NCBI RefSeq assembly: GCF_900108945.1 | Contig: NZ_FNYE01000005.1 | Coordinates: forward strand, 124,001-188,000 | DNA from: Paraburkholderia diazotrophica | GTDB taxonomy: Bacteria > Pseudomonadota > Gammaproteobacteria > Burkholderiales > Burkholderiaceae | Reading direction: 5' to 3' | DNA: 64,000 bases | Part shown: piece after piece, positions 42,842-53,715 of the stretch | How positions within the stretch are numbered: position 1 is the first letter of the stretch | Layout: every line of letters begins with the position of its first letter | Notes under the pieces: generated by a model | Databases searched by the model: none | Seen by the model: the letters and a program-made list of their open reading frames with translations, nothing else | What the model was told of the DNA's origin: nothing | Program-made: the position numbers and the translations under genes

Positions 42842-44371
42842 ATGCAATTCGATCTCCTTCACGTCGGCACGCTCGTGTTTCTCGCTCATATGCTGGGCGT
42901 AATCGCCGCGTGCCATGCCATTCTGCATACCCGCACGTCGCAAGGCGCGATTGCGTGGGCGGTGTCGCTCGTCGCGATGCCGTATCTGACGCTGGTCCCC
43001 TATCTCTTTCTCGGGCGTAGCAAGTTCGCCGGCTATGCGGACGCGCGCCGCATCGAGAACAAGATGCTGCGCACGCGCGCGCATCCGCCGGAATGGGATA
43101 GCGCTGCGTCGTCGCCGGGCCGGCCGACGGAGGCGCTCGGACAACAGTTCGTGCGCTCGCTCACGCGTCTGGGCGGCATGCCCTTTCTGCCCGGCAACAG
43201 TGTGCGCACGCTCGTGAACGGTGACGCAACCTTCGCCGCGATTCTCGACGCGATCGAAAACGCGAAGCGCTACGTGATCGTGCAGTTCTTCATCGTGCGC
43301 GCCGATGCGCTTGGAGAAATGCTCAAAGACCTGCTGATCGCGAAGGCCGCGCAAGGCGTGCGCGTGTATCTGCTGTATGACAGCATCGGCAGCTTCGATC
43401 TGCCGCATCGTTATGTCGCGTCGATGCTGGCGGGCGGCGTACAGATGCATCCGTTCGCGACGAACCGCAGGTTCGTCAATCGCTTCCAGCTCAACTTTCG
43501 CAATCACCGCAAGATCGTCGTGGTGGACGGCGAGCGCGCATTCGTCGGCGGACACAACGTGGGCGTCGAGTATCTGGGCGGCAAGCCGCCGCTCTCGCCG
43601 TGGCGCGATACGCATATCGAAGTGCGCGGACCCGCCGTCGCGAGCATCCAGTTCGTGTTCACGGAAGACTGGTACTGGGCTACGCAGCGACTGCCGGAAT
43701 TCGACCCGGCGCCCGATTCGTCGTCCGCGCCGTGCGTTTTGCCGGCCGTCGCGCCGCCTGCTTTATCGCCTGCTTCAAGGGCCGCTTCGCTACCCTCTTT
43801 GCCGTCCGTCGCAGCGGGAGACGGCATGCACTGTCTCGTCATTCCGACGGGCCCCGCGGACAAGCAGGAAACCTGTTCGCTCTTTTTCGTCGAGGCGATC
43901 AATGCGGCACGCGAGCGCATCTGGATCACGACGCCCTACCTCGTTCCCGACGAAGCCGTGTTTGCCGCGCTGCGGCTCGCGGCGCTGCGCGGCGTCGACG
44001 TGCGCATCATGATCCCGAGCCGGCGCGATCACCGCGTGGTGTTCGAGGCGTCGAAGCTCTACGCGTACGACTCGATCCGCGCCGGCGTGCGCATCTTCCG
44101 CTACCGGCCGGGCTTTCTGCATCAGAAGGTCGTGCTGATCGACGATATCGCCGCCGCCGTGGGCAGCGCAAATCTCGACAACCGCTCGTTCCGCCTGAAC
44201 TTCGAGATCATGGTGCTGACCGTCGACAGCAAATTTGCCGCCGAGGTCGAAGCGATGCTGCTGCGTGACTTCGACGAATCGTTCGAGATCGACCGCAGCG
44301 AATATCGCAATGCGCCTGCGCTGCGGCGCGTCGCGATGCATGTCGCGCGGCTCTTTGCGCCGATTCTCTGA
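42842..44371 (+). CDS. cls: Cardiolipin synthase (phospholipase D family)
   Basis: 509 residues. Makes cardiolipin in the inner membrane by transferring a phosphatidyl group. Two N-terminal membrane segments (about residues 6-58) are followed by two phospholipase D domains. The first HKD motif is NHRKIVVVDGERAFVGG near residue 220; the second is FLHQKVVLIDDIAAAVGSANLDN near residue 425 (shown as separated parts in the family). A low-complexity Pro/Ala/Ser linker of about 40 residues (near 293-330) between the domains is longer than usual. ClsA versus ClsB type was not resolved. Confidence 0.92.
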   Translation: MQFDLLHVGTLVFLAHMLGVIAACHAILHTRTSQGAIAWAVSLVAMPYLTLVPYLFLGRSKFAGYADARRIENKMLRTRAHPPEWDSAASSPGRPTEALGQQFVRSLTRLGGMPFLPGNSVRTLVNGDATFAAILDAIENAKRYVIVQFFIVRADALGEMLKDLLIAKAAQGVRVYLLYDSIGSFDLPHRYVASMLAGGVQMHPFATNRRFVNRFQLNFRNHRKIVVVDGERAFVGGHNVGVEYLGGKPPLSPWRDTHIEVRGPAVASIQFVFTEDWYWATQRLPEFDPAPDSSSAPCVLPAVAPPALSPASRAASLPSLPSVAAGDGMHCLVIPTGPADKQETCSLFFVEAINAARERIWITTPYLVPDEAVFAALRLAALRGVDVRIMIPSRRDHRVVFEASKLYAYDSIRAGVRIFRYRPGFLHQKVVLIDDIAAAVGSANLDNRSFRLNFEIMVLTVDSKFAAEVEAMLLRDFDESFEIDRSEYRNAPALRRVAMHVARLFAPIL

Positions 44372-44436
44372 CGCGTGGCACGTGTCGCACGGCTGTTTAA
44401 CGGGCTGTGTAAAGTGGCCGCCAAGGCCGCCTCAGG

Positions 44437-44478
44437 CAGCCCATCACGCAGCCCATCACGCAGCCCATCACGCAGCCG
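44437..44478. repeat. 12-bp tandem repeat, three copies
   Basis: AGCCCATCACGC repeats three times from 44438 with a partial fourth, between the convergent ends of cls and the glutathione peroxidase gene. Non-coding, no clear role. Confidence 0.75.
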
Positions 44479-44489
44479 TGTCCCGGCGC

Positions 44490-44981
44490 TTACAGCAGCG
44501 CCTCGATATCGTCCGCGATCGTTTCGGGCTTCGTGGTCGGCGCGTAGCGCTTCACGACCGTCCCATTGCGGTCGATCAAAAACTTCGTGAAGTTCCACTT
44601 GATCGCTTCGATCCCGAGCACGCCGGGCGCCTCGTCCTTCAGATACTTGAAAAGCGGGTGCGCCTCCGCGCCGTTGACCTCGATCTTGTCGAACATCTGG
44701 AACGTGACGCCGTAGTTCTTCTCGCAGAACGCGCCGATCTGTGTGGCGTCGCCCGGCTCCTGCTTGCCGAACTGGTTGCACGGAAAGCCCAGCACCTGCA
44801 GGCCGCGCACGCCGTACTGCTCATGCAACTTCTGCAGGCCCGCGTATTGCGGCGTGAACCCGCATTCGCTCGCCGTATTGACGATCAGCATGACCTTGCC
44901 GTCATACATGCCGAGACTGATCGGCTCGCCATTCAGCGAGCGCGCCGAAAAGGAATAGATAGAAGACTTGTCCGTTGTCAT
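44490..44981 (-). CDS. Glutathione peroxidase family protein
   Basis: 163 residues. Thiol peroxidase that reduces hydrogen and lipid peroxides. The active site NTASECGFTPQYAGLQKL near residue 36 has Cys where the animal enzymes have selenocysteine; GFPCNQFGKQEPG supplies the catalytic Gln, and WNFTKFLIDRNG the Trp and Asn. It resembles BtuE-type enzymes, which usually work with thioredoxin. ATG at 44981 gives the family N-terminus; no signal peptide, so it is cytoplasmic. Confidence 0.95.
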   Translation of the reverse strand: MTTDKSSIYSFSARSLNGEPISLGMYDGKVMLIVNTASECGFTPQYAGLQKLHEQYGVRGLQVLGFPCNQFGKQEPGDATQIGAFCEKNYGVTFQMFDKIEVNGAEAHPLFKYLKDEAPGVLGIEAIKWNFTKFLIDRNGTVVKRYAPTTKPETIADDIEALL

Positions 44982-45034
44982 GTTTTTGCTCTCCAGGAAT
45001 ATCGCCAGTCGACGGACTCTCGCGCCGCGCGCCA

Positions 45035-45052
45035 CCTGGCCGATCGGCCAAT
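45035..45052. repeat. 18-bp near-palindromic intergenic element, copy 2
   Basis: CCTGGCCGATCGGCCAAT, identical to 30029-30046, in the divergent gap between the glutathione peroxidase gene and the ABC-F gene, 57 bp before the latter's start. Confidence 0.55.
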
Positions 45053-45108
45053 GCCTGAGCTTGCGCCGCGCAGTCTAAAATAGCGTTTTTCTTCAAGCCG
45101 GCCTCGTT

Positions 45109-47061
<1,953 letters not shown>

Positions 47062-47132
47062 CGGCCCCTTCGCGTCGCGAAGGAAGACATCAGGAAAGCG
47101 AGGCCGCGCCAGCATCCACGGAGGGCTGGGCA

Positions 47133-48221
47133 TTGTCGTCTACTGCCGCACTGAAGGGCTTGCGCGTGCTCGATCTGACACGCCTGTTGCCCGGTCCCGC
47201 CGCGACGCTCCGGCTCGCGGAAATGGGCGCCGACGTGTTGAAGATCGAAGCGCCCGGCGCTGGCGACGCGTCGCGCGTAATGATGCAAAGCAGCGCCGAC
47301 CGCGTCGCGGGACGTCCCGGCGCGTTCTACCGTCAGTTGAATCGCGGCAAGCGCGAAACGCGGCTCGATTTGAAGTCCGAAGGCGGACGCACCGTGCTGA
47401 TGGCGCTCGCGCGCGAAGCGGACGTGCTGATCGAGAGCTTCCGGCCCGGCGTGATGGATCGGCTCGGACTCGGCTACGACGTGCTGCGCGTGATCAATCC
47501 GAAGCTCGTCTATTGCGCGATTTCGGGCTATGGCGCGCAGGGGCCGTATTCACAACTGGCGGGACACGATCTGAACTACATCGGCTACGCGGGCGTGCTC
47601 GACCAGCTGGCCGCGCGCGACGACACGCCGATCCTCCCCAATTTCCAGATCGCCGATCTGCTGGGCGGCGCGCTGTCGGCCGTCAACCAGATACTCGCGG
47701 CATTGTGGGCCGTCGCGCGTGGCGGCGACGGGCAATTCGTCGATGTGTCGATGGCGCATTGCACGTACGCGCACAACGTCGTCGCACAAGTCGCGCTCGC
47801 CAACGACGGCACGGCGCCTATTGCGGGCGGCAGCCTGCTGAACGGCGGCGTGCCGTGCTACAACCTGTACCGCACGCTCGACGAACGATGGCTCGCTGTC
47901 GGCGCGCTCGAACTCAAGTTCTGGGAAACGCTGTGCATGGCGCTCGATCGCCCGGACTGGGCGACGCGCCACTGGAGTCTCGGCCAGGCGATCGCTGGGC
48001 CGGATGCCGCGCAATTGATCAAGGACATGGCCGAGCTGATCGCGACGCGGCCGCTCGCCGAATGGGTCGAGCTGCTGGTGCCGCTGGATTGTTGCGTGTC
48101 GCCCGTGCTGACGGCGGCGGAAGCGGCCGGGCACCCGTTGTTCAATGCGGCCGCGCGCGAAGCGCTGATCGCGCAGCAAACGAGCGATGAAGATGCGAAC
48201 CGTCTGACGGGTGGCGAGTAA
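47133..48221 (+). CDS. CaiB/BaiF class III CoA-transferase family, probable acyl-CoA racemase
   Basis: 362 residues from the TTG at 47133, which has GGAGGG 7 nt upstream; there is no ATG near the family N-terminus LRVLDLTRLLPGPAATL. The block GADVLKIEAPGAGDASR is the family signature. The GHDLNYIGYAG stretch near residue 147 matches alpha-methylacyl-CoA racemases, where its Asp is catalytic, better than formyl- or succinyl-CoA transferases. It would epimerise 2-methylacyl-CoA esters for beta-oxidation. Transferase activity cannot be excluded. It follows the ABC-F gene after 71 nt. Confidence 0.85.
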   Translation: MSSTAALKGLRVLDLTRLLPGPAATLRLAEMGADVLKIEAPGAGDASRVMMQSSADRVAGRPGAFYRQLNRGKRETRLDLKSEGGRTVLMALAREADVLIESFRPGVMDRLGLGYDVLRVINPKLVYCAISGYGAQGPYSQLAGHDLNYIGYAGVLDQLAARDDTPILPNFQIADLLGGALSAVNQILAALWAVARGGDGQFVDVSMAHCTYAHNVVAQVALANDGTAPIAGGSLLNGGVPCYNLYRTLDERWLAVGALELKFWETLCMALDRPDWATRHWSLGQAIAGPDAAQLIKDMAELIATRPLAEWVELLVPLDCCVSPVLTAAEAAGHPLFNAAAREALIAQQTSDEDANRLTGGE

Positions 48222-48326
48222 CGCGTGAGGTGTGACGCGTGACGTATGGCGGAATTCGGCGGCCGCGCGAACGGCCCGGCTCACCGCCCTTATCGCCTGA
48301 CACGCCGGCAAGAACCGGACGAACCT

Positions 48327-48590
48327 TTAACGCCGCGGCAAGGTCTGCCGCGGCTCCCGTTCGTCGTCGACGAGCCGGTGCTTGCGCCCTTCGACGTGAT
48401 GGCGGATCGTCGCCCGGACTTCGTCGGCCGTGACGTTTTCCGCCACGACGCGCCGTGAAATCTGGCCCGCCGTGTCGATCCATTCGACGATCCGGCAACC
48501 GCCGCCCCAAAGCCCGTGAATCGGCGCGGAGACGCGACAGCCGCGCAGATTCGACAGAAGCTCGCCCGAAGTTTGATGAGACTGTTTCAA
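48327..48590 (-). CDS. Small conserved hypothetical protein (DUF2866-like)
   Basis: 87 residues. The sequence (LRGCRVSAPIHGLWGGGCRIVEWID, here only named as a block, then SRRVVAENVTADEVRATIRHHVEGR and a basic tail) resembles an orphan family I recall from Burkholderia, DUF2866; this was not checked. Start TTG at 48590 is supported by AAGGAAG 5 nt upstream. It stands alone, convergent with the CoA-transferase gene and upstream of radA in reverse. A 9-bp hairpin (48332-48354) overlaps its last codons. No signal peptide or membrane segment. Function unknown. Confidence 0.7.
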   Translation of the reverse strand: MKQSHQTSGELLSNLRGCRVSAPIHGLWGGGCRIVEWIDTAGQISRRVVAENVTADEVRATIRHHVEGRKHRLVDDEREPRQTLPRR

Positions 48591-48730
48591 GACGTCTTCC
48601 TTTTCCAGTCGTGACGTTGCATCTCACGAGGATAGGGAAAACGAAAGGCGCCTGGGTTACAGACACAGTCGAGAAATTTACAGCGCATTACGCCGGAAAG
48701 CGGACGCGTTCGGGCGGCGTCTGACGCCAA

Positions 48731-50107
48731 TTATTCGAGCGTGCGGATGCGGTCGATGGCCTGCTCGATGCGCTCGACGGCGATCACCTGCAGTCCGTCG
48801 ATGGCTTGCTTCGGCGCGTTGGCCTTGGGAATCAGCGCAATCGAAAAGCCGAGCTTCGCGGCTTCCTTCAGACGTTCCTGGCCGCGCGGCGAAGGACGGA
48901 TTTCGCCCGCCAAGCCAACTTCGCCGAACACGATCAGTCCCTTCGGCAGCGGCTTGTTGCGCATTGACGAGTGAATCGCGAGCAGCACGGCGAGGTCGGC
49001 GGCGGGTTCGCTGATTTTCACGCCGCCCACTGCGTTCAGGAACACGTCCTGATCGAAGCAGGCGATCCCCGCGTGACGATGCAGCACGGCCAGCAGCATC
49101 GCGAGCCGGTTCTGTTCGAGGCCGACGGCAAGCCGGCGCGGATTCGGCACGTTCGCCGTATCGACGAGCGCCTGCACTTCGACGAGCAGCGGCCGCGTGC
49201 CTTCCTGCGTCACGAGCACGCACGAGCCCGGCACGATCTGCTCGTGCTGCGACAGAAACAGCGCCGACGGATTCGCGACGCCGCGCAGACCACGCTCCGT
49301 CATCGCGAACACGCCCAGTTCGTTGACGGCGCCGAAGCGGTTCTTGAATGCGCGCACGAGCCGGAACGACGAATGCGTATCGCCCTCGAAATACAGCACA
49401 GTATCGACGATGTGCTCGAGCACGCGCGGGCCCGCGAGGTTGCCCTCTTTCGTCACGTGGCCGACCATGATGATGGCCGTGCCTGACTGCTTGGCGACGC
49501 GCGTCAGCTGCGCCGCGCACTCGCGCACCTGCGCGACGGAGCCCGGCGCGGACGTGAGCGCTTCCGAGTAGATGGTCTGGATCGAGTCGATGACGGCGAC
49601 GTCCGGCCTTTCTTCGGCGATGGTCGCCTGAATCTTTTCGAGCTGGATTTCCGCGAGCAGCTTCAGCTCGCTTGCGTGCGAGCCCGGTTCGAGCAGCGAC
49701 AGCCGTTGCGCGCGCAACGCAATCTGCGCAGCCGATTCTTCGCCGCTCACGTAGAGCGCGCGCCGCTCGCTCGCGATCTGGGCCAGCGATTGCAAAAGCA
49801 GCGTCGACTTGCCGATGCCCGGATCGCCGCCAATCAGCACGACGCCGCCCGCCACCAGCCCGCCCCCCAGCACGCGGTCGAATTCGCCGACGCCCGTCGA
49901 GAAGCGCGGCACGTCCGACGCCTCGATGTCCGCGAGCCGCTGCACGGGCTGGTTTTTCGCGAGCGACTGGAAGCGATGCGCGGAAGGCGATTCCGCAACC
50001 GTTTCGACGAGCGTATTCCACGCGTGACACGCCGGGCACTGGCCCTGCCACTTCGGCGCCTGCCCGCCGCATTCCGTGCAGGTGTACAACGTTTTCTGTT
50101 TAGCCAA
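48731..50107 (-). CDS. radA: DNA repair protein RadA
   Basis: 458 residues. Branch-migration ATPase in recombinational repair. The N-terminal zinc finger (CTECGG and CPACH), Walker A GGDPGIGKST near residue 94, the RadA-specific KNRFG motif near residue 252, and a C-terminal Lon-like domain (FLNAVGGVKISEPAADLA) are all present. The only start compatible with MAKQKTLYTCTECGG is TTG at 50107; the ribosome-binding site before it is weak. It follows alr after 64 nt, likely in one operon. Confidence 0.95.
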   Translation of the reverse strand: MAKQKTLYTCTECGGQAPKWQGQCPACHAWNTLVETVAESPSAHRFQSLAKNQPVQRLADIEASDVPRFSTGVGEFDRVLGGGLVAGGVVLIGGDPGIGKSTLLLQSLAQIASERRALYVSGEESAAQIALRAQRLSLLEPGSHASELKLLAEIQLEKIQATIAEERPDVAVIDSIQTIYSEALTSAPGSVAQVRECAAQLTRVAKQSGTAIIMVGHVTKEGNLAGPRVLEHIVDTVLYFEGDTHSSFRLVRAFKNRFGAVNELGVFAMTERGLRGVANPSALFLSQHEQIVPGSCVLVTQEGTRPLLVEVQALVDTANVPNPRRLAVGLEQNRLAMLLAVLHRHAGIACFDQDVFLNAVGGVKISEPAADLAVLLAIHSSMRNKPLPKGLIVFGEVGLAGEIRPSPRGQERLKEAAKLGFSIALIPKANAPKQAIDGLQVIAVERIEQAIDRIRTLE

Positions 50108-50171
50108 CTTGTCTGGTCACGCGTGGTTATTCGTTATGTCGCCGTTCGTTACGTCGTGAGCCCGGCGCCGA

Positions 50172-51242
50172 TCATTCGGCGCGCACGGGCACGCGCTGCG
50201 CCACGGCGCACATCAGCTCGTAGCCGATCGTGCCGCATGCCTGCGCGACGTCGTCGACGGGTAGTTGCGCGCCCCACAGTTCGACGCGCGAGCCGACGTT
50301 CGCTTGCGGGCACGGCGACAGGTCGACGGTAATCATGTCCATCGACACACGTCCGACGATCCGCGTGCGGATACCGTCGACGATGATGGGCGTGCCTTCG
50401 GGCGCGATGCGCGGATAGCCGTCCGCGTAGCCGCACGCGACAACGCCGATGCGCATGCCTTCGCGCGCCGTGTAAATGGAGCCATAGCCGATCGTGCTGC
50501 CTTCCGACAGCGTCTGCACGGCGATCAGCTCGGAGGCGAGCGTCATCGCGGGCTGCAGGCCAGTGTCCTTGATCGCGGAACTGACGCCCGACGGCGACGC
50601 GCCGTACAGCATCACGCCCGGCCGCACCCAGTCGAAATGCGCTTCGGGATACCACAGCGTCGCCGCCGAATTGGCGAGGCTGCGCGCGCCCGCAATGCCC
50701 TGCGCGCCACGCTCGAACGCTTCCATCTGGTGAGTGATGCCGCGCTCGCTGTCCGCGTCCGAGAAATGGGTCATCAGCGTAATCTGGCCGACGCCCTGGC
50801 ACGCCCGCGCGCGCTCCCACGCGGCGCGGAACCTGTCGGGCATGTAGCCTAGCCGGTTCATGCCGCTGTTCATTTTCAGCTGGATATTGACGGGCTTCGA
50901 CAGACGCGCCATTTCCAGCATGCGCAATTGCTCGTCCGAATGCAGCGCCGTCGTGAGACTGTAGCGGTCGATGACGTCGATATCCGTCGGCCGGAAAAAG
51001 CCCTCGAGCAACAAAATCGGGCCGGCCCAGCCCAATTCGCGCAACTTCACCGCTTCTTCGAGGTCGAGCAAACCGAAACCATCGGTTGCGCGCAGCCCCG
51101 GAAAGGCGCGAGCGAGACCGTGACCGTAGGCGTTGGCCTTGACGACGGCCCAGATCTTGGACTTTGGCGCATAACGGCGTGCGACTGCGAGGTTATTGGC
51201 GAGAGCGGCGGTGTGAATAGTGGCTGAGACTGGGCGCGGCAT
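50172..51242 (-). CDS. alr: Alanine racemase
   Basis: 356 residues. PLP enzyme that makes D-alanine for peptidoglycan. The PLP lysine is Lys 35 in [10 protein letters not shown]; the second catalytic residue is the Tyr in IGYGSIYTA, and [11 protein letters not shown] is also conserved. ATG at 51242 is favoured over one 21 nt upstream because it gives the usual N-terminus [10 protein letters not shown]. It is divergent from lplT and followed by radA. Confidence 0.96.
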   Translation of the reverse strand: MPRPVSATIHTAALANNLAVARRYAPKSKIWAVVKANAYGHGLARAFPGLRATDGFGLLDLEEAVKLRELGWAGPILLLEGFFRPTDIDVIDRYSLTTALHSDEQLRMLEMARLSKPVNIQLKMNSGMNRLGYMPDRFRAAWERARACQGVGQITLMTHFSDADSERGITHQMEAFERGAQGIAGARSLANSAATLWYPEAHFDWVRPGVMLYGASPSGVSSAIKDTGLQPAMTLASELIAVQTLSEGSTIGYGSIYTAREGMRIGVVACGYADGYPRIAPEGTPIIVDGIRTRIVGRVSMDMITVDLSPCPQANVGSRVELWGAQLPVDDVAQACGTIGYELMCAVAQRVPVRAE

Positions 51243-51359
51243 GGGATTTTTTCGTAAAGACACAGTCGAATCAGGAGCTTACAGTGCGTTTTCAACACTT
51301 CGGAGGCTGACGTGACAATGCGATCAAGGATACTGCTAGTCGGGATTCGTCTATTTTCG

Positions 51360-51368
51360 TGATATAAA
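51360..51368 (+). promoter_or_regulatory. Putative extended -10 promoter for lplT
   Basis: TGATATAAA matches the extended -10 pattern TGnTATAAT, about 95 nt before the lplT start. No -35 was found. Confidence 0.4.
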
Positions 51369-51461
51369 GCCGTGCGCACAACCCATTTCGAACGGAATAA
51401 GCCCGGACGCGCCACTGACGGCCGGGGCGGACGGACGGCAGCGAGGACAGCATCGCATCAG

Positions 51462-52769
51462 ATGAAAAAAGGTTTTTACACCATTATGGCCGCGCAGTTT
51501 TTTTCCTCGCTGGCCGACAATGCGCTTCTGATCGCTGCTATTGCACTGCTGAAAGATCTCCACGCCCCGAACTGGATGACGCCGCTGCTCAAGCTGTTTT
51601 TTGTGCTGTCGTACGTCGTGCTCGCGGCTTTTGTCGGCGCCTTCGCGGATTCCCGCCCGAAGGGCCGCGTAATGTTCGTGACCAATACGATCAAGGTAGT
51701 CGGCTGCGTGGCGATGCTGGTCGGCGCGCATCCCCTTTTTGCGTACGGCATCGTCGGCTTCGGCGCGGCCGCGTACTCGCCCGCCAAGTACGGCATTCTC
51801 ACGGAGCTCTTGCCGCCTGACCGCCTCGTCGCCGCGAACGGCTGGATCGAAGGCACGACGGTCGGCTCGATCATTCTCGGCACCGTGCTCGGCGGCGCGC
51901 TGATCAGCCCGCACATCGCATCGCACATCATCAGGCACACGCCCCACGCGATCCATACGCCCGCCGAAGCGGCGATGCTCATCATCATCCTGATCTACGT
52001 GATCGCGGCGCTCTTCAACCTGCGCATCCCCGACACGGGTGCCCGCTATCCGCGCCAGGAGCACGGGCCGATCAAGCTCATCACCGATTTCGCCGACTGC
52101 TTTCTCGTGCTCTGGCGCGACAAGCTCGGACAGATATCGCTCGCCGTCACGACGCTCTTCTGGGGCGCGGGCGCGACGCTGCAGTTCATCGTGCTGAAAT
52201 GGGCCGAAGTGTCGCTCGGCATGTCGCTGTCGGAAGGCGCGATCCTGCAAGCCGTGGTCGCCGTCGGCGTCGCGGCGGGCGCGATGATTGCCGCCGCGCG
52301 CGTGCCGTTGAAGAAGTCGCTGACGGTGCTGCCCGTCGGCGTCATCATGGGGATCGCCGTGATGCTGATGGCCTTCTATACGAAGCATCTGTTTCCGGCT
52401 CACTGGGGCGTGTACTACGGCAGGGTGCACATCCCCGGCTATCTGATTTTCGCGTATACCTTTCTGATGTTCGTCGGCGCGCTGTCGGGCTTCTTCGTCG
52501 TGCCGATGAATGCGCTGCTCCAGCATCGCGGGCACGTGCTGCTGTCGGCGGGCCACTCGATCGCCGTGCAGAACTTCAACGAGAACCTGTCCGTGCTCGT
52601 GATGCTGTGTCTGTACGCCGTGCTCGTGTGGCTCGACGTGCCCGTCACGGTCGTGATCGTGCTGTTCGGCACCTTCGTCTGCGTGATGATGTGGCTCGTG
52701 ATGCGCCGCCATCAGGCCAACCAGCGCGCGTTCGATTCGGTATCGCTGATCGGCGAAGCGCACCACTGA
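51462..52769 (+). CDS. lplT: Lysophospholipid transporter LplT
   Basis: 435 residues, a major-facilitator protein with about 12 helices. It flips lysophospholipids across the inner membrane for re-acylation. The start block MKKGFYTIMAAQFFSSLADNALL and the following LKDLHAPNWMTPLLKLFFVLSYV, and AYSPAKYGILTELLPPDRLV, are typical of LplT. In enterobacteria lplT is joined to the acyltransferase gene aas, which is absent here. ATG at 51462; the upstream frame overlaps the promoter. Confidence 0.92.
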   Translation: MKKGFYTIMAAQFFSSLADNALLIAAIALLKDLHAPNWMTPLLKLFFVLSYVVLAAFVGAFADSRPKGRVMFVTNTIKVVGCVAMLVGAHPLFAYGIVGFGAAAYSPAKYGILTELLPPDRLVAANGWIEGTTVGSIILGTVLGGALISPHIASHIIRHTPHAIHTPAEAAMLIIILIYVIAALFNLRIPDTGARYPRQEHGPIKLITDFADCFLVLWRDKLGQISLAVTTLFWGAGATLQFIVLKWAEVSLGMSLSEGAILQAVVAVGVAAGAMIAAARVPLKKSLTVLPVGVIMGIAVMLMAFYTKHLFPAHWGVYYGRVHIPGYLIFAYTFLMFVGALSGFFVVPMNALLQHRGHVLLSAGHSIAVQNFNENLSVLVMLCLYAVLVWLDVPVTVVIVLFGTFVCVMMWLVMRRHQANQRAFDSVSLIGEAHH

Positions 52770-52867
52770 GACCTGTTCGCTGATCCGCTGCTTATTGTTT
52801 GACTGCGCTTCTCCAAGCTGAGGGCGCGCCCCGCGCCATTCGTTTTTCAGGCTTTGCAGGCTTTTCC

Positions 52868-53674
52868 ATGACCCGACCGATTCCCAACGTCCTGACGATC
52901 GCCGGCTCCGATTCCGGCGGCGGTGCCGGCATTCAGGCCGATCTCAAGGCTTTCTCGGCGCTCGGAGCCTATGGCGCAAGCGTGATCACCGCATTGACGG
53001 CGCAGAACACGCGCGGCGTGACGGCGATTCACACGCCCGATCCCGCGTTCGTCATCGCGCAACTGGACGCCGTGTTCGACGATATCCGCATCGACGCCGT
53101 GAAGATCGGCATGCTGGCCAACGCGGCGATCGTGCGCGCCGTCGCCGACGCGTTGCGACGCCACAAGCCGAAGCATGTCGTGCTCGACACCGTGATGATC
53201 TCGAAGAGCAATCACGCATTGCTCGCGCCCGAAGCCGTCGATGCCGTGCGCGACGAACTGCTGCCGCTCGCCGATCTGCTGACGCCGAATCTGCCGGAAG
53301 CGGCCGCACTGCTCCGCACGCCGAGCGCCACGGACGAAGCCGCGATGGTCGATCAGGGCGAAGCGCTGCGCAAGCTGGGCGCGCGCGCGGTGCTGATGAA
53401 GGGCGGCCATCTCGCCGCCGCCGACAGCCCCGACTGGCTCACCCAGGACAGCGGCACGATGCGTCTTGCCGGTCCGCGCGTACCCGTGAAGAACACGCAC
53501 GGCACGGGCTGCACGCTGTCGTCGGCGATCGCGGCATTGATTCCGCAGCGCGACGATCTCGCAAGCGCTGTCGCCGATGCGAAGGTCTATCTGACGGGCG
53601 CGCTCGAACAGAGCAGCCGGCTCGACGTCGGTCATGGCGTCGGACCGGTGCATCACTTCTATCGGTGGTGGTAG
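52868..53674 (+). CDS. thiD: Hydroxymethylpyrimidine/phosphomethylpyrimidine kinase
   Basis: 268 residues, ribokinase fold. Phosphorylates HMP and HMP-P in thiamine synthesis. LTIAGSDSGGGAGIQADLKAF at residues 9-29 is the substrate block, QNTRGVTAIH follows, and KNTHGTGCTLSSAIAAL near residue 213 has the catalytic Cys/Gly anion hole. No thi-box riboswitch is visible in the 98-bp gap upstream, and no other thi genes are nearby. It converges on the DUF1853 gene. Confidence 0.96.
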   Translation: MTRPIPNVLTIAGSDSGGGAGIQADLKAFSALGAYGASVITALTAQNTRGVTAIHTPDPAFVIAQLDAVFDDIRIDAVKIGMLANAAIVRAVADALRRHKPKHVVLDTVMISKSNHALLAPEAVDAVRDELLPLADLLTPNLPEAAALLRTPSATDEAAMVDQGEALRKLGARAVLMKGGHLAAADSPDWLTQDSGTMRLAGPRVPVKNTHGTGCTLSSAIAALIPQRDDLASAVADAKVYLTGALEQSSRLDVGHGVGPVHHFYRWW

Positions 53675-53715
53675 CGGCGGGACGGTAGCCGCGCGGCGTC
53701 ACGTGTCGAATTGCG

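Noticed and set aside
44437..44478. CRISPR array
   Set aside because: Units are 12 bp with no spacers and there are no cas genes.
52770..52867. TPP riboswitch before thiD
   Set aside because: The gap is only 98 bp and lacks the CUGAGA and ACCUGA core elements in order.
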